DNA of 64,000 bases from Variovorax sp. Root473 (GTDB lineage: Bacteria; Pseudomonadota; Gammaproteobacteria; Burkholderiales; Burkholderiaceae_C), in NCBI RefSeq assembly GCF_001426505.1, contig NZ_LMEV01000012.1, forward strand, positions 62,001 through 126,000. Direction: 5' to 3'. Under the pieces are notes generated by a model. That model saw only the letters and a list, made by a program, of their open reading frames with translations, was not told the DNA's origin and ran no database searches. Shown piece after piece: positions 37,601 to 46,393 of the stretch. Each line of letters opens with the position of its first letter. Position 1 is the first letter of the stretch. The translations under genes and the position numbers were made by a program.

Positions 37601-37789
37601 ATGAATCTCCCCACTTTCGTCTGGCTGTTCCGGTCCCTTCACGCGCTGGGCATGGCGCTGTGGCTTTCCATCGCCGTGCGCAACAACTGGCGCGGCTTTG
37701 GGGGGCTCGCTTTCGCGGTCGGCGGCACGAGGTCGATGGCGCCGTTGCGCGCCGAGCCCGCCATCCTGTTCAACCTGCCATGGCACTGA
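37601..37789 (+). pseudogene. Truncated DUF2165-like membrane protein fragment
   Basis: 62 residues from ATG 37601: MNLPTFVWLFRSLHALGMAL then WLSIAVRNNWRGFGGLAFAV and a segment GTRSMAPLRAEPAI. This resembles the first quarter of DUF2165 inner-membrane proteins (a helix, then NN..GF..AVG.T.SMAPL..). Full members have about 160 residues with more helices; here the frame stops after LFNLPWH. It is therefore likely a truncated remnant, though a small functional protein cannot be excluded. Confidence 0.4.
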
Positions 37790-37879
37790 AGCGCCGCCGA
37801 AACCACCGCCCTTGTCCTACGCGGCAGGGGAGGCCATCCCCACAGTCCGCGCGACGGCCAGCACGCACTATCGGGGCCC

Positions 37880-38224
37880 ATGAACAGAGTGATTCTTGCG
37901 TTCCTGGGTGCCGCTGCCTGCACAGCGGCCGTGGTGGCCATCGCGGAACCTGTGAAGGTGCCCATCGACAGCGACGAGAAGGGCACGACCTACATCGCGC
38001 CCCACGTCGATTCCACCGAAACCTCGGCCCGCACCAACGGCGCCACGGTCGGCGTGCAGCGTCCGGACGGCAGCGCCCTCGAAGCCGGTACCGACACGTC
38101 CGGCAAACGGCCCACCTACTCGGTGGGTGCGAAGAGCGGAGGCGATGTCTCCTTCTCGGCCGGTGCGCATTCGGACGGCAAGACCAACACCGGCGTGAAG
38201 GCCGGCATCACCATCAAGTACTGA
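37880..38224 (+). CDS. Small exported protein, function unknown
   Basis: A 114-residue protein with a signal peptide (MNRVILAFLGAAACTAAVVA, cut near AIAEP). The mature part is rich in Gly, Thr, Ser and Lys with repeating short beta-type units (PDGSALEAGTDTSGKRPTYS, SFSAGAHSDGKTNTGVKAGI), ending ITIKY. It is probably a periplasmic or outer-membrane-associated beta-rich protein. No family recognised. The terminal aromatic Y is reminiscent of outer-membrane proteins but the size is small. Confidence 0.7.
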   Translation: MNRVILAFLGAAACTAAVVAIAEPVKVPIDSDEKGTTYIAPHVDSTETSARTNGATVGVQRPDGSALEAGTDTSGKRPTYSVGAKSGGDVSFSAGAHSDGKTNTGVKAGITIKY

Positions 38225-38242
38225 TCTTCAGCGCGGGTTCCT

Positions 38243-38707
38243 TCAGACCATCGTCGCGTAGACGATGAAGCCTTCGTGCTTAGCGACCTTGTCGTAGAGC
38301 ATCCGGCCTGCTGCATTGGTCGTGTGCGTCTGCCAGTACACGCGGTGCGTGCCCGCGCGCCGCACCTCGTCATACACGCCCTGGATGAGCTGGCGGCCCA
38401 CGCCACGGCCGCGTTCGGACGACTGCGTGAACAGGTCCTGCAGGTAGCAGTTGGGCTCGATGCGCGTCGTGCTGCGGTGGAACAGGTAATGCACCAGTCC
38501 CACCAGCTGCCCGTCGCGCTCGGCGACCAGCGCATGCACCGGCTCGTACGCATCGAAGAAGCGCTGCCAGGTGGCCTGCGTGATCGCGTCGGGCAAAGCC
38601 GTCGGCCCTTCGCGGCCGTAGAAGGCGTTGTAGCCGTCCCAGAGCGGCTTCCAGGCGGCGAAGTCCTCGGGTGTCGGTGGACGGATCAGGAGCGCGGGCG
38701 AGGTCAT
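38243..38707 (-). CDS. GNAT family N-acetyltransferase
   Basis: A 154-residue acetyltransferase. It has the acetyl-CoA-binding motif A segment DLFTQSSERGRGVGRQLIQG (R/QxxGxG/A) and the downstream HRVYWQTHTTNAAGRMLYDK typical of GNAT enzymes. N-terminal IRPPTPEDFAAWKPLWDGY is a common GNAT opening. It probably acetylates an amine of a small molecule or protein; substrate unknown. Its start overlaps the stop of the LysR gene by ATGA, so the two are co-transcribed on the minus strand. Confidence 0.85.
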   Translation of the reverse strand: MTSPALLIRPPTPEDFAAWKPLWDGYNAFYGREGPTALPDAITQATWQRFFDAYEPVHALVAERDGQLVGLVHYLFHRSTTRIEPNCYLQDLFTQSSERGRGVGRQLIQGVYDEVRRAGTHRVYWQTHTTNAAGRMLYDKVAKHEGFIVYATMV

Positions 38708-39702
38708 GGGGTGGGCGGAGCCTTTCCGTTGGGAACGAGTGCGCTGCGTACAGCGATGGCGGCGGCCGTGGTGCCGCAAGGCGGCAGCGCCACCGGCACG
38801 GCGGCGGGCAGGGGCTCGGGCACGGGGCCCATCGATTTCTCGAGAAAGTCGAGCATCGCGCGCATCGCCGCGCTGTTGTGGCGGCGCTGCGAGTAGGCGG
38901 CGTACAGCCAGTGCTCGTGCGGCATGTGGTCGCGCAGCACCGGCACCAGCGCGCCGCGCTCCAGGTGCGACTGCGCCAGTGGCTCGGGCACGTAGGCCAC
39001 GCCCACGCCGCGCAGCGCCAGCTCGATCAGCGCGACCGCGTCGTTGGCCTCCATGCGGCTGTGCACCGCCACCTCGCGCGGCTCGCCGTTGGTTTCGAAA
39101 GGCAGCTGCGTGGTCGGCATCGGCGAATAGCTCAGCACGTCGTGCCGCGCCATGTCCTCGGGCACCTGCGGAATGCCGCGCTGCGCCCAGTAGGCGGGCG
39201 ACGCGCACACCACCATGTCGAAGCGCACCAGCCGGCGCACGATCAGGTTCATGTCGTCGATGCGCCCACCCGTCAGGTGGATGTCGATGCCCGCCTCGAT
39301 CAGGTCGATGTCGTGGTTGGTGAAATTCAGGCTCACGTACACGTCGGGGTAGAGCTTGATGAACTCCGCGATCACGTCCGAAAGCCAGCCCGCAATGAGA
39401 CCATGCGGCGCGCTCATGCGCAGGCGCCCACGCGGATGCGAGCCGTGCGCCTGCAGGTCGTTGAGCGTGTTCTCGGCCATCGTCACCAGCTCGGTGCTGC
39501 GCTCCAGCAGCACCTCGCCCGCGTCGGTGAGGCTCAGGGAGCGGGTCGAGCGGTTCAGCAGGCGCACGCCGCTGCGTGATTCGAGCTCGGCCACATAGCG
39601 GCTGACGGTGGCCTTGGACATGCCCAGCGACAGGGCCGCGCGGGAGAAGCTGCGCCGGAACGCGACTTCGCGGAACGTTTTGATGAGATCGAGACCATCC
39701 AT
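38704..39702 (-). CDS. LysR family transcriptional regulator
   Basis: A 332-residue LysR regulator. The DNA-binding domain is at the start (MDGLDLIKTFREVAFRRSFS, ALSLGMSKATVSRYVAELES), followed by RSTRSLSLTDAGEVLLE and an effector domain. It is slightly longer than usual because of a proline-rich tail ending SALVPNGKAPPTP. An ATG at 39714 would add four residues. It is divergent from the GST gene at 39886, with the palindrome AAGTTGCAACTT in between, and translationally coupled to the GNAT gene. It may regulate both. Confidence 0.85.
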   Translation of the reverse strand: MDGLDLIKTFREVAFRRSFSRAALSLGMSKATVSRYVAELESRSGVRLLNRSTRSLSLTDAGEVLLERSTELVTMAENTLNDLQAHGSHPRGRLRMSAPHGLIAGWLSDVIAEFIKLYPDVYVSLNFTNHDIDLIEAGIDIHLTGGRIDDMNLIVRRLVRFDMVVCASPAYWAQRGIPQVPEDMARHDVLSYSPMPTTQLPFETNGEPREVAVHSRMEANDAVALIELALRGVGVAYVPEPLAQSHLERGALVPVLRDHMPHEHWLYAAYSQRRHNSAAMRAMLDFLEKSMGPVPEPLPAAVPVALPPCGTTAAAIAVRSALVPNGKAPPTP

Positions 39703-39802
39703 AGATCGGCGCATTGTTCCAGCATCGGGGGAGGGGGCACGGGTCGTAGGGGCATCCAGCCGGTGCGCACTGCCGGGGGTGATGCCTGGCAGGTTGTCAC
39801 CG

Positions 39803-39814
39803 AAGTTGCAACTT
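39803..39814. promoter_or_regulatory. 12-bp palindrome AAGTTGCAACTT between LysR and GST genes
   Basis: A perfect palindrome in the 183-bp divergent region. It is 71 bp upstream of the GST start and 100 bp upstream of the LysR start, with TTGTCA (possible -35) just before it. It is a plausible binding site for the adjacent LysR protein. Confidence 0.4.
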
Positions 39815-39885
39815 GAGAACGCGCAGGCCGTTCGGCCGGCGAGCGGCGCACCGAGAATGCGCGGGCAACCCCACCGAGGCCTCGC

Positions 39886-40539
39886 ATGACTCCCACGATC
39901 ACGGCGTTTGAAAGCTCCCCCGACCGCGGCAAGGGCCAGGCCCGCGACATGCGCGTGCGCTGGGCGCTCGAAGAAACCGGGCAGCCCTGCAACGTTCGCC
40001 TCGTCTCGTTCCGCGAGATGAAGGAGCCCGCGCACCGCGCGCTGCATCCCTTCGGCCAGATTCCCACGTACGAAGAGGGCGACCTGGTGCTGTTCGAGTC
40101 GGGCGCCATCGTGCTGCACATCGCCACGCATCACGACGGCTTGCTGTCGAAAGACGCGAACGCCCGCGCCCGCGCAATCGCCTGGCTGTTCGCCGCGCTC
40201 AACACCGTGGAACCGCCGATCGTCGAGCGCGAGAGCGCCGGGTACGTGGAGGGCGACAAGCCCTGGCACGAGGCGCGCCGTCCGATCCTCGACGACCGCG
40301 TGCGCCATCGACTGCGCGAACTCTCCAGCCGCCTGGGCGATGCCGACTGGCTCGACGGCGCCTTCAGCGCCGGCGATCTGATGATGGTGATGGTCCTGCG
40401 CCGGCTGAACTCGTCGAGATTGCTGAACGAGTTTCCGAACCTGCTCGCTTACGTCGCACGCGGTGAAGCGCGGCCGGCATTCAAGCGCGCGTTCGATGCG
40501 CAGCTGGCGGTTTTTGTCGCTGCGTCGGCCGGTCGGTGA
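39886..40539 (+). CDS. Glutathione S-transferase family protein
   Basis: A 217-residue GST fold protein. The N-terminal thioredoxin-like domain has DMRVRWALEETGQPCNVRLV and the cis-proline region HPFGQIPTYEEGDLVLFESG (ESGAI binds glutathione gamma-glutamyl). The C-terminal helical domain ends with NEFPNLLAYVARGEARPAFK, a common GST close. It probably conjugates or reduces an electrophile in the cytoplasm. It is divergent from the LysR gene and possibly controlled by it. The usual catalytic Ser or Cys near residue 10 is ambiguous (ESSPDRGKGQ). Confidence 0.85.
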   Translation: MTPTITAFESSPDRGKGQARDMRVRWALEETGQPCNVRLVSFREMKEPAHRALHPFGQIPTYEEGDLVLFESGAIVLHIATHHDGLLSKDANARARAIAWLFAALNTVEPPIVERESAGYVEGDKPWHEARRPILDDRVRHRLRELSSRLGDADWLDGAFSAGDLMMVMVLRRLNSSRLLNEFPNLLAYVARGEARPAFKRAFDAQLAVFVAASAGR

Positions 40540-40585
40540 GGCGGCGCGATGCGGGCATCGGCAACGCGTGGACTGAACCGACGAT

Positions 40586-40873
40586 TCAGGATGCGGGTTC
40601 GCTGCCGTCTGCCGGTGGCCGCTTCTGTGGTTGCTGCAGCGTCGCCGAAATGCCGTAGAGCGCCAGCATGCCGAGCACGTGCCCGATCGCGACGCCCGGC
40701 TCCCCCGATTCGATGCGCGCGATCGTCTGGACGTGAACGCCCAGGCGGGTGGCCGCGGCAGACTGGCCCTCGCCAGCCGTCGTGCGCGCCATCTTGGCAG
40801 CAGCACCGAACGCCTTGATCGCGTGGATCGCGTCGTCACCGATGTCGGAAGAAATGCGTTTTCCTTGAGCCAT
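40586..40873 (-). CDS. XRE family HTH regulator
   Basis: A 95-residue protein starting MAQGKRISSDIGDDAI. The Cro/CI-type helix-turn-helix covers about residues 30-75 (TAAGEGQSAAATRLGVHVQT, then IARIESGEPGVAIGHVLGML). The C-terminal ALYGISATLQQPQ resembles HipB-like antitoxins, but no toxin gene is next to it, so it is either an orphan antitoxin-type repressor or a stand-alone regulator. It converges on the GST gene with 46 bp between stops. Confidence 0.75.
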   Translation of the reverse strand: MAQGKRISSDIGDDAIHAIKAFGAAAKMARTTAGEGQSAAATRLGVHVQTIARIESGEPGVAIGHVLGMLALYGISATLQQPQKRPPADGSEPAS

Positions 40874-41037
40874 GGGGTGATTGTCACTGCTCGCAGAGCG
40901 TCCGCGGTGGCCCGCTGCGATCAGGCAACAGCGATGTGAGTCGAGCCTGGCCTGCGCGGACGCGATGCTTTTCAAAAGCGCTGGTTGAATCTCCGCGCAA
41001 TGTCCTTGCCCTGACGTGCCCGCTCGGCGTCGTCGCA

Positions 41038-42015
41038 TCAGTCGGCGTATTCGCCAGCGTCCTTGATCACCTTCGACCACCGGGCCTTCTCGGCTTCAAG
41101 GTACTTCCTGTGGCCGCCGGGGTCGAGCCGGTCGTCATTGACGACGGTGAGGCCGAGCGCCTCCTCCCGCTTGACCAGGTCCGGGTCTTTCAGTGCGGCA
41201 CGCAGCGCGGCGTTGAGCTTGGCGAGCACGGCGGCAGGCGTGCCGCGCGGTGCGTACACGCCGTGCCAGACCTGGACGTTGAAGTCGTTCAGTCCGGCTT
41301 CCGACAAGGTCGGTGTGTCCTTCAGCGCGGCGAGCGGCAGCCGTTGCAAGCTGGTGATGCCGTAGACCTTGACCTTCTTGCCTTCGATCTGCGGTACCGC
41401 GTTGGTCGCCTGTTCGCACATCACGTCGACCTGGCCGCCGATGAGGTCGGTCATCGCCGGCGCGGTGCCTTTGTAGGGCACGGGCGTCATGCTTGTCTTC
41501 AGTGCGCCCTGGAGCATCAGGCCGCACAGGTGCGATGCGGAACCGAGCCCCGCGTTGGCGAGGTTCACCTTGCCGCCGTTCGACGCGATCCACTGGCGCA
41601 ACTCGGCGAAGTTGTTGGCAGTGAGGCTCGGCTTGCCGATCAGCACCGAAGGTGCTTCGTTGATGACACCCAGGGTTTCGAAATCGTCCGGCACCTTGTA
41701 GCTGAGCTTGCGGTACAGGGCCGGCGCGGTGGCCATGCCGATGTGATGCACCAGCAGCGTGTAGCCGTCCGGTGCGGCGCGCGCCACTTTGGCCGAGCCC
41801 ACCGTGCCGCCCGCGCCAGCGGCGTTTTCGATGATGACGGTCTGGCCCAGCGGCTTGCGAAGCGCCTCGGCCAGGTCCCGGGCGATCTTGTCGCTGGGCC
41901 CGCCGGCGGAAAAAGGCACGACCAGCGTGACGGGTTTGTCCGGAAACTCGGCGCATGCCAGCGAAGCGAATCCGAGCACGGCGAGGCCGGCGCCGCAGCG
42001 CCAAAGATGGGTCAT
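41038..42015 (-). CDS. Bug-family tripartite tricarboxylate transporter receptor
   Basis: A 325-residue periplasmic receptor with a signal peptide cut near LACAEFPDKP. Bug hallmarks are PVTLVVPFSAGGPSDKIARD, GQTVIIENAAGAGGTVGSAK, AAPDGYTLLVHHIG and LIGGQVDVMCEQATNAVPQI. These receptors bind carboxylates such as tartrate or citrate, often with no membrane partner nearby, as here. It lies 27 bp after the D-tartrate dehydratase gene in the same operon, so a tartrate-like ligand is likely. Confidence 0.9.
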   Translation of the reverse strand: MTHLWRCGAGLAVLGFASLACAEFPDKPVTLVVPFSAGGPSDKIARDLAEALRKPLGQTVIIENAAGAGGTVGSAKVARAAPDGYTLLVHHIGMATAPALYRKLSYKVPDDFETLGVINEAPSVLIGKPSLTANNFAELRQWIASNGGKVNLANAGLGSASHLCGLMLQGALKTSMTPVPYKGTAPAMTDLIGGQVDVMCEQATNAVPQIEGKKVKVYGITSLQRLPLAALKDTPTLSEAGLNDFNVQVWHGVYAPRGTPAAVLAKLNAALRAALKDPDLVKREEALGLTVVNDDRLDPGGHRKYLEAEKARWSKVIKDAGEYAD

Positions 42016-42042
42016 GGTTTTGTCTCCTTGGGTTTTGGGACG

Positions 42043-43209
42043 TCAGGCCGACAGCGCCTGCATCTCGCGGTACAGGTCGGCCTTGCCTTCGAAGCCGATG
42101 CCGGGCAGGTCAGGCAGCGTCACATGGCTGTTCTCGACCTTCACGCCATCGGGGAATCCGCCGAACGGCTGGAACAGGTCGGGGTAGGACTCGTTGCCGC
42201 CCAGCCCGAGCCCCGCGGCGATGTTCAATGACATCTGGTGTCCGCCATGAGGGATGCAGCGGCTGGCCGACCAGCCGTGCTCCTTGAGCATCTCGAGCGT
42301 GCGCAGGTACTCCACGAGGCCGTAGCTCAGCGCGCAGTCGAACTGCAGCCAGTCGCGGTCGGGGCGCATGCCGCCGTAGCGGATGAGGTTGCGCGCGTCC
42401 TGCATCGAGAAGAGGTCTTCGCCCGTGGCCATCGGGTTCTTGTAGAAGTTGCGCAGCGCCGCCTGGAGTTCGAAGTCCAGCGGGTCGCCCGGCTCCTCGT
42501 ACCAGAACAGGTCGTATTGCGACAGTGCCTTGGCGTAGGCGATGGCGGTCTCCAGGTCGAAGCGCCCGTTCGCGTCGACGCACAGTTTCTGGCCGTCCTG
42601 CAGCACTTCCATGATGGAGTCGATGCGCCGAAGGTCTTCGTCGAGCGAGGCACCGCCGATCTTTTTCTTGACGACCGTGTAGCCGCGGTCGAGGTAGCTG
42701 CGCATCTCGTCCTGCAGCTTCCGGTGGTCCTGCCCGGGGTAGTAGTAGCCGCCCGCGGCGTAGACAAAAATCTTGCGGTTCGGCTTGCCGTCGCCGTAGC
42801 GGTCGGCCAGCAACTGGAAGAGGGGCTTGCCTTCGATTTTTGCCACGGCGTCCCACACGGCCATGTCGATGGTGCCGATCGCCACGGAGCGTTCACCATG
42901 GCCGCCGGGCTTCTCGTTGGTGAACATGGTGTTCCAGATCTTGTGCGGGTCGAGGTTGTCGCCCGTGTCGTCGACGAGCGAAGACGGGTCGGCCTCGAGG
43001 ATGCGCGGAATGAACCGCTCGCGCATCAGCTTGCCCTGGCCGTAGCGGCCGTTCGAATTGAAGCCATAGCCGACCACCGGCTTGCCGTCGCGGACCACGT
43101 CGGTGATCACTGCGACAAGGCTCAGCGTCATCTTGCTAAAGTCGATGTAGGCGTTGCGGATGGGCGAACTGATGGGGATGGTTTTCTCGCGGATTTCGAC
43201 GATCTTCAT
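42043..43209 (-). CDS. D-tartrate dehydratase (enolase superfamily)
   Basis: A 388-residue enolase-superfamily enzyme. It matches, from memory, the structurally studied Bradyrhizobium D-tartrate dehydratase almost block by block: PISSPIRNAYIDFSKMTLSL, VVGYGFNSNGRYGQGKLMRE, NEKPGGHGERSVAIGTIDMA, DANGRF, FWYEEPGDPLDF and RCIPHGGHQMSLNIAAGLGL. Catalytic Lys (VVKKKIGG) and His (IPHGGHQ) are present. It dehydrates D-tartrate to oxaloacetate via the enol (EC 4.2.1.81). The operon also holds the Bug receptor, and a divergent LysR gene starts 105 bp away. Confidence 0.9.
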   Translation of the reverse strand: MKIVEIREKTIPISSPIRNAYIDFSKMTLSLVAVITDVVRDGKPVVGYGFNSNGRYGQGKLMRERFIPRILEADPSSLVDDTGDNLDPHKIWNTMFTNEKPGGHGERSVAIGTIDMAVWDAVAKIEGKPLFQLLADRYGDGKPNRKIFVYAAGGYYYPGQDHRKLQDEMRSYLDRGYTVVKKKIGGASLDEDLRRIDSIMEVLQDGQKLCVDANGRFDLETAIAYAKALSQYDLFWYEEPGDPLDFELQAALRNFYKNPMATGEDLFSMQDARNLIRYGGMRPDRDWLQFDCALSYGLVEYLRTLEMLKEHGWSASRCIPHGGHQMSLNIAAGLGLGGNESYPDLFQPFGGFPDGVKVENSHVTLPDLPGIGFEGKADLYREMQALSA

Positions 43210-43314
43210 GACTGGCTCCAGGGAACTTCTGATTGAGAGCCGCGATGGTCCGCCGCGCGGGATGTTTGGGCCAATGCTCCTTTTCGCTGCTTTCATGCAC
43301 TGGACGAACCGCAC

Positions 43315-44214
43315 ATGAATCTGATCTGGCTTGAAGACTTCATGGCCCTGGCCGCCACGGGAAATTTTTCGCGCGCCGCCGAGGACCGCCACAGTTCCCA
43401 ACCCGCGTTCAGCCGGCGCATTCGTGCCCTGGAAGAGTGGATCGGCGCCGAGCTTTTCGACCGGCGTTCGCAACCCGCCCAGCTGACCGAGGCCGGCGAA
43501 TGGTTCACCGGCGTGGCGCAGGAGTTGATCGCCCGCGTCGCGCGGGTGCCGGGCGACGCCAGGAAGGTGGCAGAGGCCAGTTCGGTCACCTTGCGCATCG
43601 CGTCCACGCATGCGCTCTCGTTCACTTTTTTGCCGCGATGGTTGCGAAGCCTCGAATCGAACACGACGCTCGGGCCGGTGCAACTGATGTCCGACGTGCT
43701 TCAGCGTTGCGAAGCACTGATGCTGCAAAGCAAGGTCCAGTTCGTGCTGAGCCACGCGCACGGCAAGGCGCAAGGGGCGCTGGATGCGGAGCCGTACAGG
43801 TCGACCCGCATCGGCGAGGATCTGCTGATTCCGGTGTCGGCGCCGGACGGGGAGGGGCGCGCGCGTCATCAGCTCGCGCGGCGGGGCGACGCCGCAGTCC
43901 CGATGCTCCAGTACACGGAGGAGTCAGGGCTGGGACGCATCATGCGCGCCGTGATCGGCCGCAGGCTGGAGTCGGTTCCCGCGCAGGCCGTCTTCACGGC
44001 GCATCTGGCTTCCGTGCTTCGAACGATGGTGCTGGACGGCAGGGGCATTGCGTGGCTGCCGCAGACGCTGGTGGACGACGATATGAACCAGGGTCGACTC
44101 GTTGCCGCGGCGGGCAACGAGTGGGAAGTGCCGCTGGAAGTAAGGCTCTATCGCGATGGCGAGCTTTTGGGGAAGGCCGCGAACGCGTTCTGGAACGCTG
44201 CGAGTGGCGGGTGA
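43315..44214 (+). CDS. LysR family regulator, probable tartrate-operon regulator
   Basis: A 299-residue LysR-type regulator, N-terminal helix-turn-helix (MNLIWLEDFMALAATGNFSR, then EDRHSSQPAFSRRIRALEEW). The effector domain contains SVTLRIASTHALSFTFLPRW. It is divergent from the D-tartrate dehydratase gene with 105 bp between starts, the standard layout for a LysR gene and its target. The inducer is presumably a tartrate-like acid; this is inference. Confidence 0.87.
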   Translation: MNLIWLEDFMALAATGNFSRAAEDRHSSQPAFSRRIRALEEWIGAELFDRRSQPAQLTEAGEWFTGVAQELIARVARVPGDARKVAEASSVTLRIASTHALSFTFLPRWLRSLESNTTLGPVQLMSDVLQRCEALMLQSKVQFVLSHAHGKAQGALDAEPYRSTRIGEDLLIPVSAPDGEGRARHQLARRGDAAVPMLQYTEESGLGRIMRAVIGRRLESVPAQAVFTAHLASVLRTMVLDGRGIAWLPQTLVDDDMNQGRLVAAAGNEWEVPLEVRLYRDGELLGKAANAFWNAASGG

Positions 44215-44238
44215 TCGAATCCCGGTCGCCGCGAAGGT

Positions 44239-44727
44239 TCAGGCGCCATCGTCGTGCCGCGCCAGCACAGGCGTTCCATGCCGCGAAGCCAATTCCGGCT
44301 GACCATCAGGCGTGGCCCGCGCCCTGGCAAAGCAATCGACATCGGCCGGCAGGGCCACGCCGCTTTGTGCAGAACGCGTCCAGATGTGGCTCGTGAGTTC
44401 GACCACATTCGGATCGTCGTAGCACCCGCGCGAGATGGCTCGGACCTCGGGCCAGCGTTCGAAGGTCAGGCCCATCGTCGTGCCGCACGAGGGGCAGAAA
44501 TGAACGAAGACGCTCTTGTGGCTGCCGTCCGAGCGATGCGCGTACTGCCGCAGTTCGCCGTTGTTGAACTGCACGGCGTCCATCGGAAAGAGCGACTCGG
44601 CATAGAACGACGTGCCGGTCATGCGCTGGCAGAAGGTGCAATGGCAGGCGAACGTGCGCATCGGCGGCTGGGTCGTTCGGAACCTGACCTTGCCGCAGAG
44701 GCAACCCCCTTCAAGTACAGCTGGCAT
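44239..44727 (-). CDS. GFA/CENP-V domain zinc protein
   Basis: A 162-residue protein of the glutathione-dependent formaldehyde-activating-like family. Zinc-binding cysteines are in EGGCLCGKVRF, FACHCTFCQRMTG and HFCPSCGTTMG, a complete set. Members range from GFA itself to many of unknown activity; the fold alone does not prove formaldehyde handling. The tail after residue 130 (FARARATPDGQPELASRHGT) is low in order. It converges on the LysR gene ending at 44214. Confidence 0.85.
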   Translation of the reverse strand: MPAVLEGGCLCGKVRFRTTQPPMRTFACHCTFCQRMTGTSFYAESLFPMDAVQFNNGELRQYAHRSDGSHKSVFVHFCPSCGTTMGLTFERWPEVRAISRGCYDDPNVVELTSHIWTRSAQSGVALPADVDCFARARATPDGQPELASRHGTPVLARHDDGA

Positions 44728-44782
44728 ACGGCACCCGGAAAAAGATCGGATTCTGCCCCGACGGATCGGGCCGATACCGCGT

Positions 44783-45733
44783 TCAGGCCAGACCGAGTTC
44801 CTTGGCTTCAGCTTCGTAGTTCGGGTACGAGGCCTTCATCGTCGCGCCGTTGAGGATCATCTCGGCCACGAGCGTGCGCGACGGCATCTCGTACACCTGG
44901 GTGCGTATCCACACGGACTCGGTGCGCGCGCTCTCGCTCAGCGCGATGATCTCGCGCTCCAGCTCGTAGTCCTGGTCGACGAAGAGCGGGCCCTTGATGA
45001 GGCGAATCTCCTGCCCGGCGAACAGGCCCACCGCGGGCTTGCGGCCGCTCAGTTGGGCCTCGGCGCTGGTGGCGCCGAGCAGCACGCTGATCATCTCGGT
45101 CGGAATGATCGCGCGGCCCCACGGCGAGCGCTGGCCGCCTTCGGGCGTGTACCAGTCGCAGGGCTCGGTGATGACCTTGAGCTTGTCGGCCAGCGTGAAG
45201 GGATAGTGGTCGCCCATGTGCTGGTCGAAGCCCATGCGGATATTCTCGACGACGGCGCCGCGCTGGCCCACGCGCAGGTCGCGGTTGATGACCGGTCCCT
45301 GGGGCGGGCGCAGCTTCGCGATGCGCTGGGGCAGCTCGTGCGGATGCTGCGACGCATCGCCCACCGACGCGGTGCCGGTCAGCACCGGCGTGCCGTCGGC
45401 CTTCTCGGCGCGCAGGCGAACGAAGGTGGCGCCGGGCGCGGGCAGCTCGACAAAGGCGCGCACCGATTCGCCCTCGACCACCATGTTCTGGTAGTGGGCG
45501 CTGATGCAGCCGGTCTCGAACCAGGCCTGGCCGAACACGTGGAACAGCAGCGGGTCGAACTGGCTGAAGTGCGTCGGCCCCTCGATTGGGCCGGCGCGCA
45601 GGCCCAGGGTTTCGGCCGTGGCGTCGTCGTGGATCGACTTGTGGTCGTCGTAGGTCTGGTCGGCCAGCATCTGGCGCGGCTGGCGCAGCGGGCCGCACAG
45701 GCCCAGGGCGGTGGTGGAGAAAGGCGAGGTCAT
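44783..45733 (-). CDS. MaoC/hotdog-fold dehydratase-like protein
   Basis: A 316-residue protein that looks like two hotdog domains. The first half has DPLLFHVFGQAWFETGCISA and a substrate-loop region; the second has GRAIIPTEMISVLLGATSAE and IRLIKGPLFVDQDYELEREI. It resembles FAS1-like/MaoC-type hydratases that act on enoyl thioesters, but the catalytic Asp-His pair is not clear, so the activity is uncertain. Stand-alone gene; the GFA gene follows 55 bp after its end. Confidence 0.6.
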   Translation of the reverse strand: MTSPFSTTALGLCGPLRQPRQMLADQTYDDHKSIHDDATAETLGLRAGPIEGPTHFSQFDPLLFHVFGQAWFETGCISAHYQNMVVEGESVRAFVELPAPGATFVRLRAEKADGTPVLTGTASVGDASQHPHELPQRIAKLRPPQGPVINRDLRVGQRGAVVENIRMGFDQHMGDHYPFTLADKLKVITEPCDWYTPEGGQRSPWGRAIIPTEMISVLLGATSAEAQLSGRKPAVGLFAGQEIRLIKGPLFVDQDYELEREIIALSESARTESVWIRTQVYEMPSRTLVAEMILNGATMKASYPNYEAEAKELGLA

Positions 45734-45894
45734 GGGTGGGGCTCCGTGTGTCCAGCGGCGGGCGTCAATCGAACGGACGATGATGGCAAAGTCCGCTGGG
45801 CGCGCCTGTCGCCTAGGGAACGTCTGGCTGCCGGATGCGGCGGCTCTTCTTTCGCTTGTTCGCGCGCCCGCGCACTGTTACAACCGGCGTCTCC

Positions 45895-46359
45895 ATGCGC
45901 TCGCCCACTTTTCTTTTCGTTTCGCTGCTCTGGCTCGTCGCGGCGGCACCGGCCGTGCAGGCAGAGGTGGTGCGCTGCACCGACGCCGACGGCCGCATCG
46001 TCTACACCGACGGCGCCTGCCCGTCGGGCACCAGGCAGTCGCGCCAGCTGCGGATCGACGAGCCGCCGTCCGCACCGGCACGGGCGCCCGGCGAAGAGGC
46101 GGAGCCTCGCCGCCCCGCCTACGCGGCGCCGTCCGCACCGCCGCCGCCTGCGCCCTCGGGGCCGGCCATCATTCCGCGCTACCCAGTGGGCGAGGCGCCT
46201 GCTATCGATCCGGGGCCGACCTACATCTGGGATGGTGACCCGTACTACGGTGCGCCGCGCCCCGGCCATCACCGGCCGCCGCGTCCTTCGCGCGACCCCG
46301 GGCCGCCGCCCGGCCAGCGGCCGTGCAATCTCGCGGGAATCAAGCGCAACAACTGCTGA
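45895..46359 (+). CDS. DUF4124-type exported protein
   Basis: A 154-residue protein with a signal peptide (MRSPTFLFVSLLWLVAAAPA, cut near VQAEV). The mature start EVVRCTDADGRIVYTDGACP is the DUF4124 signature (a small envelope domain with paired cysteines). The middle is proline-rich and the end CNLAGIKRNNC contributes two more cysteines. Periplasmic, function unknown. The ATG at 45895 was chosen because it starts the signal peptide; an in-frame extension to 45835 is arginine/phenylalanine-rich and unlikely. Confidence 0.78.
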   Translation: MRSPTFLFVSLLWLVAAAPAVQAEVVRCTDADGRIVYTDGACPSGTRQSRQLRIDEPPSAPARAPGEEAEPRRPAYAAPSAPPPPAPSGPAIIPRYPVGEAPAIDPGPTYIWDGDPYYGAPRPGHHRPPRPSRDPGPPPGQRPCNLAGIKRNNC

Positions 46360-46393
46360 GCGCGCTCGCCGCTTTCCTTCGCTTCTTTTTTTC

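Noticed and set aside
40586..40873. HipBA-type toxin-antitoxin module
   Set aside because: Only the XRE protein is present; no HipA-like or other toxin gene adjoins it.
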